The notes: generated by a model from the letters alone, not told the origin. A DNA stretch of 64,000 nucleotides from Streptomyces qinglanensis (GCF_900111245.1 NZ_FOGO01000017.1:108523-172522), one strand, 5' to 3'; shown: positions 44,822 through 53,147, counted from the first letter of the stretch. A program made the numbers and translations.

Positions 44822-44862
44822 GAGTGGGCATGTGCCCACTCAGAGTGGGCACATGCCCACTC
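44822..44862. promoter_or_regulatory. Double palindromic TetR operator
   Basis: Two perfect 9-bp inverted repeats with 2-bp centres: GAGTGGGCA-TG-TGCCCACTC (44822-44841) and GAGTGGGCA-CA-TGCCCACTC (44843-44862). Their centres are 21 bp apart, two helical turns, so two dimers could bind the same face of the DNA. They lie between the divergent TetR and methyltransferase genes, and the methyltransferase start codon (44853) is inside the second one. Confidence 0.88.
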
Positions 44863-45680
44863 TACCGCCGGAGCGCGCTGCCCGCTCCGCACCGGCACCA
44901 CATGAAGTCCGGGAACTGGCCGAGTCGTTCGGCACGGACGCGGAACGCTACGACCGGGCCCGTCCCGGCTACCCCCGGGCGCTGGTGGAGCGGATCGTCG
45001 CCGCCGCCCCCGGCCGTGAGGTCCTGGACGTGGGCTGCGGCACCGGCATCGCGGCCCGGCAGTTCGCAGCGGCCGGATGCCGGGTGCTGGGGGTGGACGC
45101 CGACGACCGGATGGCTGCCCTGGCGCGGCGGCATGGAATCGACACCGAGGTGGCGGCTTTCGAGACCTGGGAGCCGGCGGGCCGCACCTTCGACGCCCTC
45201 GTCTCCGGGCAGGCCTGGCACTGGGTGGACCCGGTCGCAGGAGCCGTCAAGGCCGCACAGGTCCTGCGTCCCGGCGGGCGGCTGGCCCTCTTCTGGAACG
45301 CCGGCCGGCCGGCCCCCCAAGTGGCGGATGCCTTCGCCGAGGTCCACCACCGGGTGCTGCCGGGCTCGCTCGCCGCCCGTCCGCCGACGGAGTCGGCCGT
45401 GGCCGGGTACACGGCGCTGGGCACCGAGGCGGCCGACGGGATCCGGGAGGTGGCCGGGTTCACCGAGGCCGAGCAGTGGCGGTTCGACTGGGAACGGGTC
45501 CACACCCGCGGCGAGTGGCTGGACCGACTCCCCACCCAGGGCGCCTTCACCCGGACCCCGCGGGCGGCGCTGGAGGAAGTGCTGGCCGGCATCGGCGCCG
45601 CCATCGACGCGGCAGGAGGCAGCTTCACGATGCACTACGCCACCGTGGCCGTCACCGCGCAGCGGACCGGCACCCGCTGA
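44853..45680 (+). CDS. Class I SAM-dependent methyltransferase
   Basis: A 275-residue soluble methyltransferase of the Rossmann type. Motif I is EVLDVGCGTGIAARQFAAAG; GVDADDRMAALARRHG is the acidic loop after strand 2; and the WHWVDPVAGAVKAAQVLRPGG block is typical of the Methyltransf_11 group. Homologues are commonly annotated with trans-aconitate-like or small-molecule substrates, but the acceptor here is unknown. The only in-frame ATG close to motif I is 44853, inside the operator, with no ribosome site, so the mRNA is probably leaderless and directly silenced by the divergent TetR protein. Confidence 0.9.
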   Translation: MPTLPPERAARSAPAPHEVRELAESFGTDAERYDRARPGYPRALVERIVAAAPGREVLDVGCGTGIAARQFAAAGCRVLGVDADDRMAALARRHGIDTEVAAFETWEPAGRTFDALVSGQAWHWVDPVAGAVKAAQVLRPGGRLALFWNAGRPAPQVADAFAEVHHRVLPGSLAARPPTESAVAGYTALGTEAADGIREVAGFTEAEQWRFDWERVHTRGEWLDRLPTQGAFTRTPRAALEEVLAGIGAAIDAAGGSFTMHYATVAVTAQRTGTR

Positions 45681-45700
45681 CCCGCCGACGGGACCGTCCG

Positions 45701-45722
45701 CCGCGGGCACCCCTGCCCGCGG
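45701..45722 (+). terminator. Terminator after the methyltransferase gene
   Basis: A 9-bp perfect stem (CCGCGGGCA and complement, 4-nt loop) lies 20 bp after the stop codon. Confidence 0.6.
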
Positions 45723-45996
45723 CCATACACCCACGGCCCGGCTCGCACTCCGGCCCCGCGCTTTCAACGCGTGCACGCTTCCGCGGCCTGCACGCCCTTC
45801 CTCCCGAGCGGCAGGACACGGTTGCCTGGAGAAGAAGCGGCCCGCCATGAGCACCGCACCCGTGCCGAACGCCCCACGCCGACACCGGGAACCGCAGGGG
45901 CGCCGCCCAGGGCGCCTTCACCCGGATCCCGCGGCGGGCGGCGGTGCAGAACATGCGCAGGGGAACCGCACCTCCTCTGGAGCCCAGGAGAGAAAC
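45723..45996. other. Region before the terpene synthase, with a 21-bp copied segment
   Basis: Bases 45906-45926 repeat exactly 45535-45555 of the upstream methyltransferase gene (coding for QGAFTR there), and similarity fades beyond. An ATG at 45847 with a GGAGAAG site is in frame with the terpene synthase and would add 50 residues of Arg/Pro-rich sequence unlike any synthase N-terminus, so I do not use it. The promoter of the terpene operon should lie here. Confidence 0.45.
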
Positions 45997-47004
45997 ATGC
46001 CGCGGAACGTGACGTTCACCATCCCCTTCCCGCCCCGCTACAACCCGCACTACAGCCATGCGCAGCGCAAGAACCTCGACTGGCTGCGCCGGCATGGCAT
46101 GGTCACCGGTCAGCAGGCGGTGGACCTGTACCTGTCCTGGGACCTCGCCGACCTCGCGGCGCGCTGCTGGCCGGAGGCCGATGCCGCCGACCTCTCGCTC
46201 ACGGTGGATCTGAAGAGCTTCTATTTCCTGTTCGACGACCAGTTCGACGGGCCGCAGGGGAGCGACCCGCCTGCGGTCGCGGAGGTGTGCCACGAACTGA
46301 TCGGGATCGCACACCAGGACGCGGACACGACCCCCCGCTCGGCCGCTGCCCGCGCCTTCGCCGATCTGTGGGCCCGCTGCAGAAGCGGGATGTCGTCGGC
46401 CTGGATCGCCCGCGCCGCCTGCGACTGGGAGCGGTACTTCGCCTCCTACCCGTACGAGTCCTGGCACAGGTCCACCCGCCAGGTGCCGGACATGGACGAC
46501 TGCCTGGAGATCCGCCGCGGTTCGGCTGCCACGGAGTCCGTCGTGGGCATGGTCGAGCGCCTCAACAGGATCGAAGTCCCCCGTACGGCCTTCCACAGCC
46601 CGCAGCTCCGGCTGATGCGGCGAACCGCCGTGGACGTACCCTTCATCGCCAACGACGTGTACTCCTACGAGAAGGAGACAGCGCGCGGCGACGTCTACAA
46701 CATCCTGGTGGCGCTGCAGGACGCCCACGCGTGCACGCTCGATGAGGCGGTCCGCAGGGCCCGGGCGATGGTCGACCGCTCCGTCGACCGCTTCCTGCGG
46801 GTGCGCAGCGAGCTTCCCCGGCTCTGCGAAGCGCTGGGGCTCGACGATGCGGAGCGGAGCGCCGTGCTGCGGTATGCGAAGGGCCTGGAGGACTGGCTGC
46901 GCGGACACAACGACTGGATGATGCGCACCGTCCGGTACACGCCCGGCGGCACCCCCGATCCCGACCGGCCCGGATACGCGGAGAGCCTGATCGGCATCGG
47001 GTGA
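45997..47004 (+). CDS. Class I sesquiterpene synthase, pentalenene-synthase-like
   Basis: A 335-residue terpene cyclase that should ionise farnesyl diphosphate. It has the aspartate-rich motif FLFDDQFDGP (Asp80, Asp81, Asp84), the NSE triad NDVYSYEKE (Asn219, Ser223, Glu227) and a pyrophosphate-sensing Arg near 173-174 (EIRRGS). N-terminal wording (TFTIPFPPRYNPHYSHA) and overall pattern resemble Streptomyces pentalenene synthase more than epi-isozizaene or geosmin synthases, but the product cannot be assigned. ATG 45997 has CAGGAGAG upstream. A P450 gene follows 59 bp later in the same orientation. Confidence 0.93.
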   Translation: MPRNVTFTIPFPPRYNPHYSHAQRKNLDWLRRHGMVTGQQAVDLYLSWDLADLAARCWPEADAADLSLTVDLKSFYFLFDDQFDGPQGSDPPAVAEVCHELIGIAHQDADTTPRSAAARAFADLWARCRSGMSSAWIARAACDWERYFASYPYESWHRSTRQVPDMDDCLEIRRGSAATESVVGMVERLNRIEVPRTAFHSPQLRLMRRTAVDVPFIANDVYSYEKETARGDVYNILVALQDAHACTLDEAVRRARAMVDRSVDRFLRVRSELPRLCEALGLDDAERSAVLRYAKGLEDWLRGHNDWMMRTVRYTPGGTPDPDRPGYAESLIGIG

Positions 47005-47063
47005 CCCCTCTCGTCCGCGGCTCCCGCCGTACCGCCCCTGCCGGCAACCAGAAGGGACCTCGC

Positions 47064-48434
47064 ATGCCGGATACCCACGTCCCGGCCCCGCCCTCGGCAC
47101 CGGGGGCGCTGCCACTGCTCGGCCACGCCGTTCCGCTGCTGCGCGCCCCCGGACGGTTTCTGGAGTCGCTGCCCTCCCGGGGCCCTCTCGTCCAGGTCCG
47201 CCTCGGCCCTTTCCGGGCCCTGGTGGTCTGCGACCCCGAACTGACCCGCCGCGTCCTCGTCGACGACCGTGTCTTCGACAAAGGAGGCCCGCTGTTCGAC
47301 CGGGGCCGGGAGGCGCTCGGCAGCGGCATCCTGACCTGTCCGCACAGCACGCACCGCAGGCAACGGAGGCTGACGCAACCGGCTTTCCACCCCGGGCGGC
47401 TGCCTGCCTACTCCGTCACCATGGCCCACCGGATCGGCCGGGTGGCGCACCGGTGGCAGGACGGCCGGGTGGTCGACGTCCTGGCGGAGATGCAAGACCT
47501 CACGGCATCGGTCACGACGGCGACCATGTTCGGCGACCGCTCCCTCGACGTGCCGCCCACCGAGCTGGCCGAGGACTTCGACACACTCTCGCGGAGCCTG
47601 TACCGGCGCACGCTGCTGCCCCGCTTCCTCGACCGCCTCCCCACGCCCGGAAACCGCAGATACCTGCGGGCGCGGGGGCGTCTGCGCCACACCGTCGGCC
47701 GGTTCGTGGCGGACTGCCGTCGGCACCGGGAGGACCGCGGAGACCTGCTTTCCATGCTGGTGGGCCCGCACGGGTCGGCGGAGGAGGCCACCAGCGGTGA
47801 CCATCTGTCGCACGACGAGGTCACCGACCAGGTGACGGCGTTCTTCATCGCCGGGATCGAGACGGTCGCGGCGACCCTGGCCTGGTCGTTCCACCTGCTC
47901 GGAGGCCACCCCGGAGTCGAGGAGCGGTTGCACGCGGAGGTCGACAGCGTGCTGAGGGATGTCCCGGCGACATACGAGGATCTCCCCCGGCTGGCCTTCA
48001 CGAAGCGCGTCGTCACCGAGACGCTCCGGCTGTATCCGCCGGTGTGGCTGCTCACCCGCCGGGTCACCACCGACACGGTGCTGGGCGGCTGTCGGCTTCC
48101 CACCGGGACCGCCGTCGTCTACAGCCCCTTCCTCCTCCACCGCATGCCGGGCCTCCACCAGGATCCGGACTGCTTCGACCCCGACCGCTGGGAGCCGGAG
48201 CGCGCCCGAAGCATGCGCCGGGAGGCGCTGATCCCGTTCGGCGGCGGCCCGCGGAAGTGCATGGGTGACACCTTCGGCATGACGGAGAGCGTTCTCGCGC
48301 TGGCGACGTTCGCCCGGCGCTGGCGCCTGCTGCCGGTTCCCGGCACCAGAGTGCGACCAGCGCCGGGCGGGATCTTGAACCCGCGCGGTCTGCGCATGCG
48401 CACCCGGCTGCGGACCCCGTGCGCGGACGGGTGA
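47064..48434 (+). CDS. Cytochrome P450, pentalenene-oxygenase-like
   Basis: A 456-residue P450 of a rather eukaryote-like architecture: proline-rich PGALPLLGHAVPLL N-terminus, I-helix FFIAGIETVAATL, K-helix ETLRLYP, the PERF-region DPDRWEPER and heme loop FGGGPRKCMGD. It resembles PtlI/CYP183-type enzymes that oxidise sesquiterpene hydrocarbons. Being 59 bp behind a sesquiterpene synthase gene, it most likely hydroxylates or oxidises that product. No ferredoxin or reductase gene is adjacent. It ends 31 bp from the convergent ABC permease gene. Confidence 0.94.
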   Translation: MPDTHVPAPPSAPGALPLLGHAVPLLRAPGRFLESLPSRGPLVQVRLGPFRALVVCDPELTRRVLVDDRVFDKGGPLFDRGREALGSGILTCPHSTHRRQRRLTQPAFHPGRLPAYSVTMAHRIGRVAHRWQDGRVVDVLAEMQDLTASVTTATMFGDRSLDVPPTELAEDFDTLSRSLYRRTLLPRFLDRLPTPGNRRYLRARGRLRHTVGRFVADCRRHREDRGDLLSMLVGPHGSAEEATSGDHLSHDEVTDQVTAFFIAGIETVAATLAWSFHLLGGHPGVEERLHAEVDSVLRDVPATYEDLPRLAFTKRVVTETLRLYPPVWLLTRRVTTDTVLGGCRLPTGTAVVYSPFLLHRMPGLHQDPDCFDPDRWEPERARSMRREALIPFGGGPRKCMGDTFGMTESVLALATFARRWRLLPVPGTRVRPAPGGILNPRGLRMRTRLRTPCADG

Positions 48435-48465
48435 GCCGCGGCGGCCGGAGGTGGGTGCGCCGGTA

Positions 48466-50946
48466 CTACTCCCGGACGCCCGCGAGTTCGACGGCCCGGC
48501 GGCGCAGCGACAGCGCGGCGGGGACCGCGGCGCAGAGCACCGCCACCGCCGCGCAGGCGGCCAGGACCACGCCGAGCTCCGCCCAGGGGAGGTGGATCGG
48601 CGTCCATACCGAGAGCAGGCCCAGGGCGCACCACATGCCGGCGAGGTGGAGTCCGGCGACGGCGGTGCCCAGCAGGCCGCCGACCGCGACCACCAGCAGG
48701 GCCTCGGCGGCGACCGTTCGCAGCACCTGCCGCCGGGTGGCGCCGGTCAGCCGCAGCAGAGCCAGCTCGCGCACCCGGTCCGCAGTCGACATGACCATGA
48801 TGTTGGCCAGCGCGATCCCCGTGTAGAGCAGTGCGATGCCCAGCACGAGGAACAGACCCGCGCGCGTCGTGCGTGCGGCCTCGGGCCGTTGGTCGCGTAT
48901 CCACTCCTCCTCGGTGCGGACCCGGCCGTCCGGACCGGGCACGGCCTTCCGCAGCGCGGCGGACGCGGCGTCGGCGTCGGCTCCGTCCCGCAGCCGCACG
49001 TCCACCCGGTCGACGGGCGCTCCCGGTGCGTTGCGCGGGGTGACATAGACGCCGTTGCCGCCGGTCCCCACGGCCATGACCGCGGCGATCCGCAGCGACT
49101 TCCTGGTGCCGTCCCCGAGCCAGACCTGCACGCGCCGGCCCACGGTGTGCTGCTCCCACTCCTCGTTGACCACGATCGAGTCGTCGTCGAGGTCGCTCAG
49201 GCTCCCGGCGACGAGCGGCGGCCGGGCGGTGGCCCGGAGCCGGGCGGGGTCCGCAGCACGGGCGGGCGACTCGATCAGCGCGGCTCCGTCCTCCAGCGTG
49301 TAGACGGCACTGGAGGAGGTCGCGGAGACGTCGGTGCCGGGGAGCTGCCGCAGCCGCCGCAGTGTCGCCTCCGCGAAGCCTTCCGGACCGGTGGGGGTGA
49401 GGACGAAGTCGGCCGCGGTGCCGGTGCGCATCTCCGTGGCCTGGGCGTCGTTCAGCGTCGCGGTGGCGCCGAGCAGGGAACCGGTCAGGGCCACCGTGAT
49501 CAGCACGGGGGCGGCGACCGCCGCAGTGCGGCTGCGCCCGGTGAGGGCGTTCTGCCGCAGCAGCATCCCCGCCGCGCCCGGAAGCCGGGCCGGAAGCCAG
49601 GCGACCAGCCGGACCAGCGGGCCCACCAGCAGCGGGGCCAGCAGCGCCACGCCGGTGATCAGCAGCATGGGGCGGGTCACGTACGTCTTGCGGTGCAGCA
49701 GGTCGCCCGGATCGGTCACCAGCGACGCGACCAGGGTGACCGCCGCGGCGAGCAGCAGAGCACCGGCGCACAGCCGGCGGCTCCACGGCAGGGCGCGGCT
49801 GTCCGCGGTGGATTCCCGCAGCGCCTCGGCGGGAGCGGTGCGCCCGGCCCGCCAGGAGGCCGCCACCGCACCGGCCAGGGCCACCAGCAGCCCGGTCCAG
49901 AAGGCCAGGTGGTACGGCCACAGGTGGTCGCCGATCCGGAACCAGCGCGGTGCCAGCTCCTGGTCGACCGCCCACGCGGCGAGCGCCGGCGCCCCCTGCG
50001 CGCCCAGCACACAGCCGGTCGCCGAGGCGAGGGCGCCGACGACGAGGGCCTCGGACAGGACCGTGCGGCGCACCTGGGCGGGGGTGGCGCCGGCCATCCG
50101 CAGCAGTCCGAACTCGCGGCGCCGCTGGGCCACCGCGAACGCGAAGGTGGCGGCCACCACGAACACCGAGACGAAGGCGGAGACTCCGCCGGCGGTGCCG
50201 AACATGGCGTTCATCGCGGTCAGGGCCTCGCTGTCCCGGTCGGGGTCGGCGTCCGCGAGCCTGCGCGCGTCGCCGGTCAGGACGCGCGCGCCGGTGCTGC
50301 CGTCGTGCACCACCGCCCGCACGGCGGCCGCATCGTCGGTGCCGACCACCAGTTGGCGGCTCTCGGGCGAGAGCTGCGCGGCGCGCCGGTCGGTGTAGAA
50401 GACGGCGTCCTCGAATCCCAGCCCGCCGACGACTCCGACGACGCGCACGGTCCCGCGCGCGGTGCGCAGGCGCTCCCCCGGCCGTACCGGCCCGCCGTCC
50501 GCGGACCAGCCGTCGCTGACGGCCACCTCGTCACCGGCCCGGGGCGCGCGGCCCTCCGTGAGGCGGTAGGGAGCGAACGCGGCGGTCGACCAGGGGTGGC
50601 CCACCAGATCCTGGGGACCGCCGTGGACCCGGACTCCGAAGGCGCGGTCCTCCACGACCCTCCCCAGCTTCCTGAGCCGGGCCTTCGTCTCGTCCGGCAC
50701 GGCGCGGGGCCGGGCCAGCTTCCGCACCCGGTCGCCGGCCGGAGTGGCGACGCGGAGGGTGTCCGCGCCCTTGACGAGGACGGGTGCCGCGGCGAACCGC
50801 TCGGGCTTCCGCTCCGGCGCCTGGAGCGACGAGGCCAGCGCGAGTCCCATGACGGTCAGCAGTCCCGCCCCGAGGGCGAGCGCGACGAAGCTGCCGGCGA
50901 AGCCGGTCCGGCGGGTGCGCAGGGTGGCCAGGGCGATCCTCAGCAC
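48466..50946 (-). CDS. Large FtsX-domain ABC permease
   Basis: An 826-residue permease with two FtsX units: an N-terminal helix (about 10-30) and extracytoplasmic domain followed by three helices with FAFAVAQRRREFGLLRMAGATPAQ, and a repeated second half ending in TGIALANIMVMSTADRVREL and LLRLTGATRRQVLRTVAAEA. The usual layout of actinobacterial antibiotic- or lipid-exporting ABC systems. GTG 50946 overlaps the end of the ATPase gene by 7 bp, so the two are coupled. Cargo unknown. Confidence 0.93.
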   Translation of the reverse strand: MLRIALATLRTRRTGFAGSFVALALGAGLLTVMGLALASSLQAPERKPERFAAAPVLVKGADTLRVATPAGDRVRKLARPRAVPDETKARLRKLGRVVEDRAFGVRVHGGPQDLVGHPWSTAAFAPYRLTEGRAPRAGDEVAVSDGWSADGGPVRPGERLRTARGTVRVVGVVGGLGFEDAVFYTDRRAAQLSPESRQLVVGTDDAAAVRAVVHDGSTGARVLTGDARRLADADPDRDSEALTAMNAMFGTAGGVSAFVSVFVVAATFAFAVAQRRREFGLLRMAGATPAQVRRTVLSEALVVGALASATGCVLGAQGAPALAAWAVDQELAPRWFRIGDHLWPYHLAFWTGLLVALAGAVAASWRAGRTAPAEALRESTADSRALPWSRRLCAGALLLAAAVTLVASLVTDPGDLLHRKTYVTRPMLLITGVALLAPLLVGPLVRLVAWLPARLPGAAGMLLRQNALTGRSRTAAVAAPVLITVALTGSLLGATATLNDAQATEMRTGTAADFVLTPTGPEGFAEATLRRLRQLPGTDVSATSSSAVYTLEDGAALIESPARAADPARLRATARPPLVAGSLSDLDDDSIVVNEEWEQHTVGRRVQVWLGDGTRKSLRIAAVMAVGTGGNGVYVTPRNAPGAPVDRVDVRLRDGADADAASAALRKAVPGPDGRVRTEEEWIRDQRPEAARTTRAGLFLVLGIALLYTGIALANIMVMSTADRVRELALLRLTGATRRQVLRTVAAEALLVVAVGGLLGTAVAGLHLAGMWCALGLLSVWTPIHLPWAELGVVLAACAAVAVLCAAVPAALSLRRRAVELAGVRE

Positions 50947-51677
50947 GGGAGGGCCTCCAGCTTCGCCATGTGCGCGGCGATCTGCGGCGAGGACGCACCG
51001 ACCAGTTCCCCGTCGAGGCGCCCGTCGACGAGGAAGACCACGCGGTCCGCGTAGCCGGCGGCGACCGGGTCGTGGGTGACCATGACGGTCGTCCGCCCCT
51101 CCTGGTGGACCATGTCGCGCAGCAGGGTGAGGACCTCGCGGCTGGTCACCGAGTCGAGCGCGCCGGTGGGCTCGTCGCCGAAGAGCACCTGGGGGCGGGT
51201 GATCAGGGCGCGGGCCAGGGCGACCCGCTGCTGCTGACCGCCGGACAGCTCCGCGGGCCGGTGCCGGGCCCGCGACCCGAGTCCGACCTGCCGCAGCGCT
51301 TCCGCGACGCGGGCGGGCGGCGGCCGGTGGCCCGCGAGGCGCAGCGGCAGGCCCACGTTCTGCTCGGCGGTCAGGGACGGGAGCAGGTTGAACGCCTGGA
51401 AGACGAATCCGATGCGGTCGCGGCGCAGCAGCGTCAGCCGGGTCTCGTCCAGCCCGGTCAGCTCGGTTCCCCCCACCGCGACCGACCCCGAGGTGGGGCG
51501 GTCCAGCCCTGAGGCGCACTGCAGCAGAGTCGACTTGCCGGAGCCCGAGGGGCCCATGACGGCGGTGAACGTGCCGTGACCGAAGTCGAGGGTGACGTCG
51601 TCGAGCGCGGTGACGGCTGCGGTACCGGTGCCGTAGCGGCGGGTGACGTGCCGCATGCGGACGGCTTCATCGGCCAT
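50940..51677 (-). CDS. ABC exporter ATPase, MacB type
   Basis: A 245-residue ATPase: Walker A GPSGSGKST (about 43-51), Q-loop FQAFNLLPSLT, signature LSGGQQQRVALARAL, Walker B VLFGDEPTGALD and H-loop VTHDPVAAG. It partners with the large FtsX permease directly downstream. It is divergent from an ArsR-like regulator with a 19-bp inverted repeat between them, so it is probably induced when that regulator releases DNA. ATG 51677. Confidence 0.95.
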   Translation of the reverse strand: MADEAVRMRHVTRRYGTGTAAVTALDDVTLDFGHGTFTAVMGPSGSGKSTLLQCASGLDRPTSGSVAVGGTELTGLDETRLTLLRRDRIGFVFQAFNLLPSLTAEQNVGLPLRLAGHRPPPARVAEALRQVGLGSRARHRPAELSGGQQQRVALARALITRPQVLFGDEPTGALDSVTSREVLTLLRDMVHQEGRTTVMVTHDPVAAGYADRVVFLVDGRLDGELVGASSPQIAAHMAKLEALPC

Positions 51678-51790
51678 GTGTCTGTCCTGACGTGTGGGAA
51701 GTGGTCGGCGCGGAAGCGGCGCGCGGGAGCGGTCCCGTCGCGCCGGAGCGGCGGGACCGGGTGCGAGTGCCCGGGCCGCCACGAGCATTA

Positions 51791-51832
51791 CAGAGAAATC
51801 TCTGCAGAGAAAGCTCTGCAGAGATTTCTCTG
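51791..51832. promoter_or_regulatory. Extended inverted-repeat operator (ArsR-type)
   Basis: A perfect 19-bp inverted repeat (51791-51809 and 51814-51832, 4-bp centre AAAG). Each arm holds the smaller palindromes AGAGAAATCTCT and CTCTGCAGAG, so several overlapping half-sites exist. The site ends 15 bp before the regulator ATG (51848) and lies 114 bp from the exporter ATPase start. It is A/T-richer than its surroundings. Confidence 0.85.
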
Positions 51833-51847
51833 CGATAGACTCGAAGC

Positions 51848-52447
51848 ATGACCGAGTCGCCACACCAGGACCGCACCGCTCCCCACCAGGGGCAGCGCAC
51901 TGTCAGCGACCCCGCGACCCTGAAGGCGCTGGCACATCCGCTGCGCCTCAGGATCCTGCGCAGACTGGCCACCGCAGGCCCGGCGACCGCCACCGCACTC
52001 GCCGCGGTCCTCGACCAGAACACCGGGACGCTCAGCTACCACCTGCGCCAACTGGAGCGGGCCGGACTCGTCGAGGACGACCCCCACCACACGACGAACG
52101 GGCGCGAGCGCTGGTGGCGCGGAGTGCGTGGCACGGAGGTGCGGCGCCCGCCCCGGTCGGACCTGTCGGCCGCGGAGCGGGTCGCAGTCGAGGAGCTGGA
52201 CCGGGCGCATCTGCAGGAGGACATCGACCTGGTCCGGCGGCATGCGGACCGGCCGGCCGAGGAGGACGAGTGGGCGCCCGGCTCCCGCAGCACCCTCCAC
52301 CTCACACAGGAGGAACTGCGGGAGTTCCACGACGCCTACCTGGAACTGCTGCAGCGCTTCCGGCGCCACCGCACCGAAGCCGGACCGGACACCCGGCCCG
52401 TTGCGGTCCGCTGGTTCGGGATCCCGCTCGACGACCCCCGGGACTGA
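51848..52447 (+). CDS. ArsR-like winged-helix regulator
   Basis: A 199-residue regulator. The N-terminal helix-turn-helix (about 18-90) reads TLKALAHPLRLRILRRLATA and NTGTLSYHLRQLERAGLVED, typical of ArsR-like HTH_20 proteins. No metal-binding Cys pair is present, so a metal sensor is unlikely; the C-terminal half (about 100-195) is helical with a charged stretch and may bind an organic ligand. It is divergent from the ABC exporter and immediately downstream of a strong inverted repeat, suggesting autorepression and exporter control. Confidence 0.92.
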   Translation: MTESPHQDRTAPHQGQRTVSDPATLKALAHPLRLRILRRLATAGPATATALAAVLDQNTGTLSYHLRQLERAGLVEDDPHHTTNGRERWWRGVRGTEVRRPPRSDLSAAERVAVEELDRAHLQEDIDLVRRHADRPAEEDEWAPGSRSTLHLTQEELREFHDAYLELLQRFRRHRTEAGPDTRPVAVRWFGIPLDDPRD

Positions 52448-52479
52448 CACGGCCACCGCGACACCCGCGGAGACTCTCA

Positions 52480-52520
52480 CCGGGGTGCGCGGTCGCGCAC
52501 CGCCCGACCGCGCACCCCGG
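52480..52520 (+). terminator. Terminator after the ArsR-like gene
   Basis: A perfect 16-bp stem (CCGGGGTGCGCGGTCG and complement) with a 9-nt loop starts 33 bp after the stop codon. Confidence 0.85.
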
Positions 52521-52559
52521 CCGCCCCGGCCCTGACTCCACCCACGCGCCGGGGCGAGG

Positions 52560-52940
52560 TACGATCGCGCTTAGTAGAATTCACCTGTGCGGCATCTCGG
52601 CGCCCGCACGGGATCCGGCAACCGGCCGCATTCTGCGGTATTCACCAGCAATGTCCGGATATACAAGACTTGCCCTTCCAGGTCGTACGCTGTGTCGGGA
52701 AACACACCGGCCGGACCGGAAAATCAGCAAGATCTTCTGGCGCCCCATCAGAAAGCCCCTCCACAAAAGCTTTTCGAAACACAGGCAGGTTCGGCTTTTT
52801 ACGCACAGAAAATGATCCACAGCACAGCGTTGAAGAATTGCTAGATCATTTTCCGCTGCTGCCCTGTGCGGGAATCGAGCGCCTTGATCCGGGCAATCCA
52901 TTGTGTTTCTGTGTCCTCGCTCCGGCCTCCGTGAACGGCC
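52560..52940 (+). other. A/T-rich leader region before the riboswitch
   Basis: About 380 bp of distinctly lower G+C than the surroundings, with TAGAAT (52573-52578), AAAAGCTTTT and a 10-bp inverted repeat GAAAATGATC / GATCATTTTC (52808-52817 and 52844-52853). No coding frame is convincing. It probably contains the promoter and long leader of the LysM gene, and could also be a small transferred or remnant segment. Confidence 0.45.
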
Positions 52941-52956
52941 GGAGTTCCGCTGCCGG

Positions 52957-53147
52957 GGCGCCGAATCCTGCCGCCCGGCTAGGAAATTCGCACCAGTACC
53001 GCGCGGCAGGAGCGGGGGACCCACTTATGTGCCGTGCCGCACTTCGCGGCCCGGCTAGGGGTGAAGTCATGGCCGCTGTGCCCCCACACACAGCGGATAT
53101 GGCCGGGCAACTCCAGCCCGAATCCGACAGCTCACCTCGCAGGCGCT
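52957..53147 (+). ncRNA. ydaO-type c-di-AMP riboswitch
   Basis: A structured leader with the ydaO consensus blocks in order: CGCCGAATCCTGCC, a GCGGGGGACCCA segment, GGCTAGGGGTGAAGTCATGG, and the 3' block CCCGAATCCGACAGCTCACC followed by TCGCAGGCGC. The 5' GCGCC (52958-52962) and 3' GGCGC (53142-53146) can close stem P1, which directly abuts the ribosome site AGGAGAGG (53148-53155). In Streptomyces this class is bound by c-di-AMP and represses cell-wall hydrolase genes; here the next gene encodes a LysM/transglycosylase-like protein, as expected. Confidence 0.93.

Noticed and set aside
44776..44901. N-terminal extension of the TetR protein
   Set aside because: The frame runs through the double palindrome and encodes residues unlike any TetR N-terminus; GTG 44775 gives the family length.
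45847..45996. N-terminal extension of the terpene synthase from ATG 45847
   Set aside because: The extra 50 residues are low-complexity and unlike synthase N-termini, while ATG 45997 has its own ribosome site.
45997..48434. Pentalenolactone or albaflavenone cluster
   Set aside because: Only a cyclase and one P450 are present; the other pathway genes are absent, and similarity by eye cannot fix the product.
48451..51054. 867-codon open frame on the plus strand opposite the FtsX permease
   Set aside because: Antisense to a gene with clear FtsX motifs; Gln/Gly/Arg-rich shadow with no known fold.
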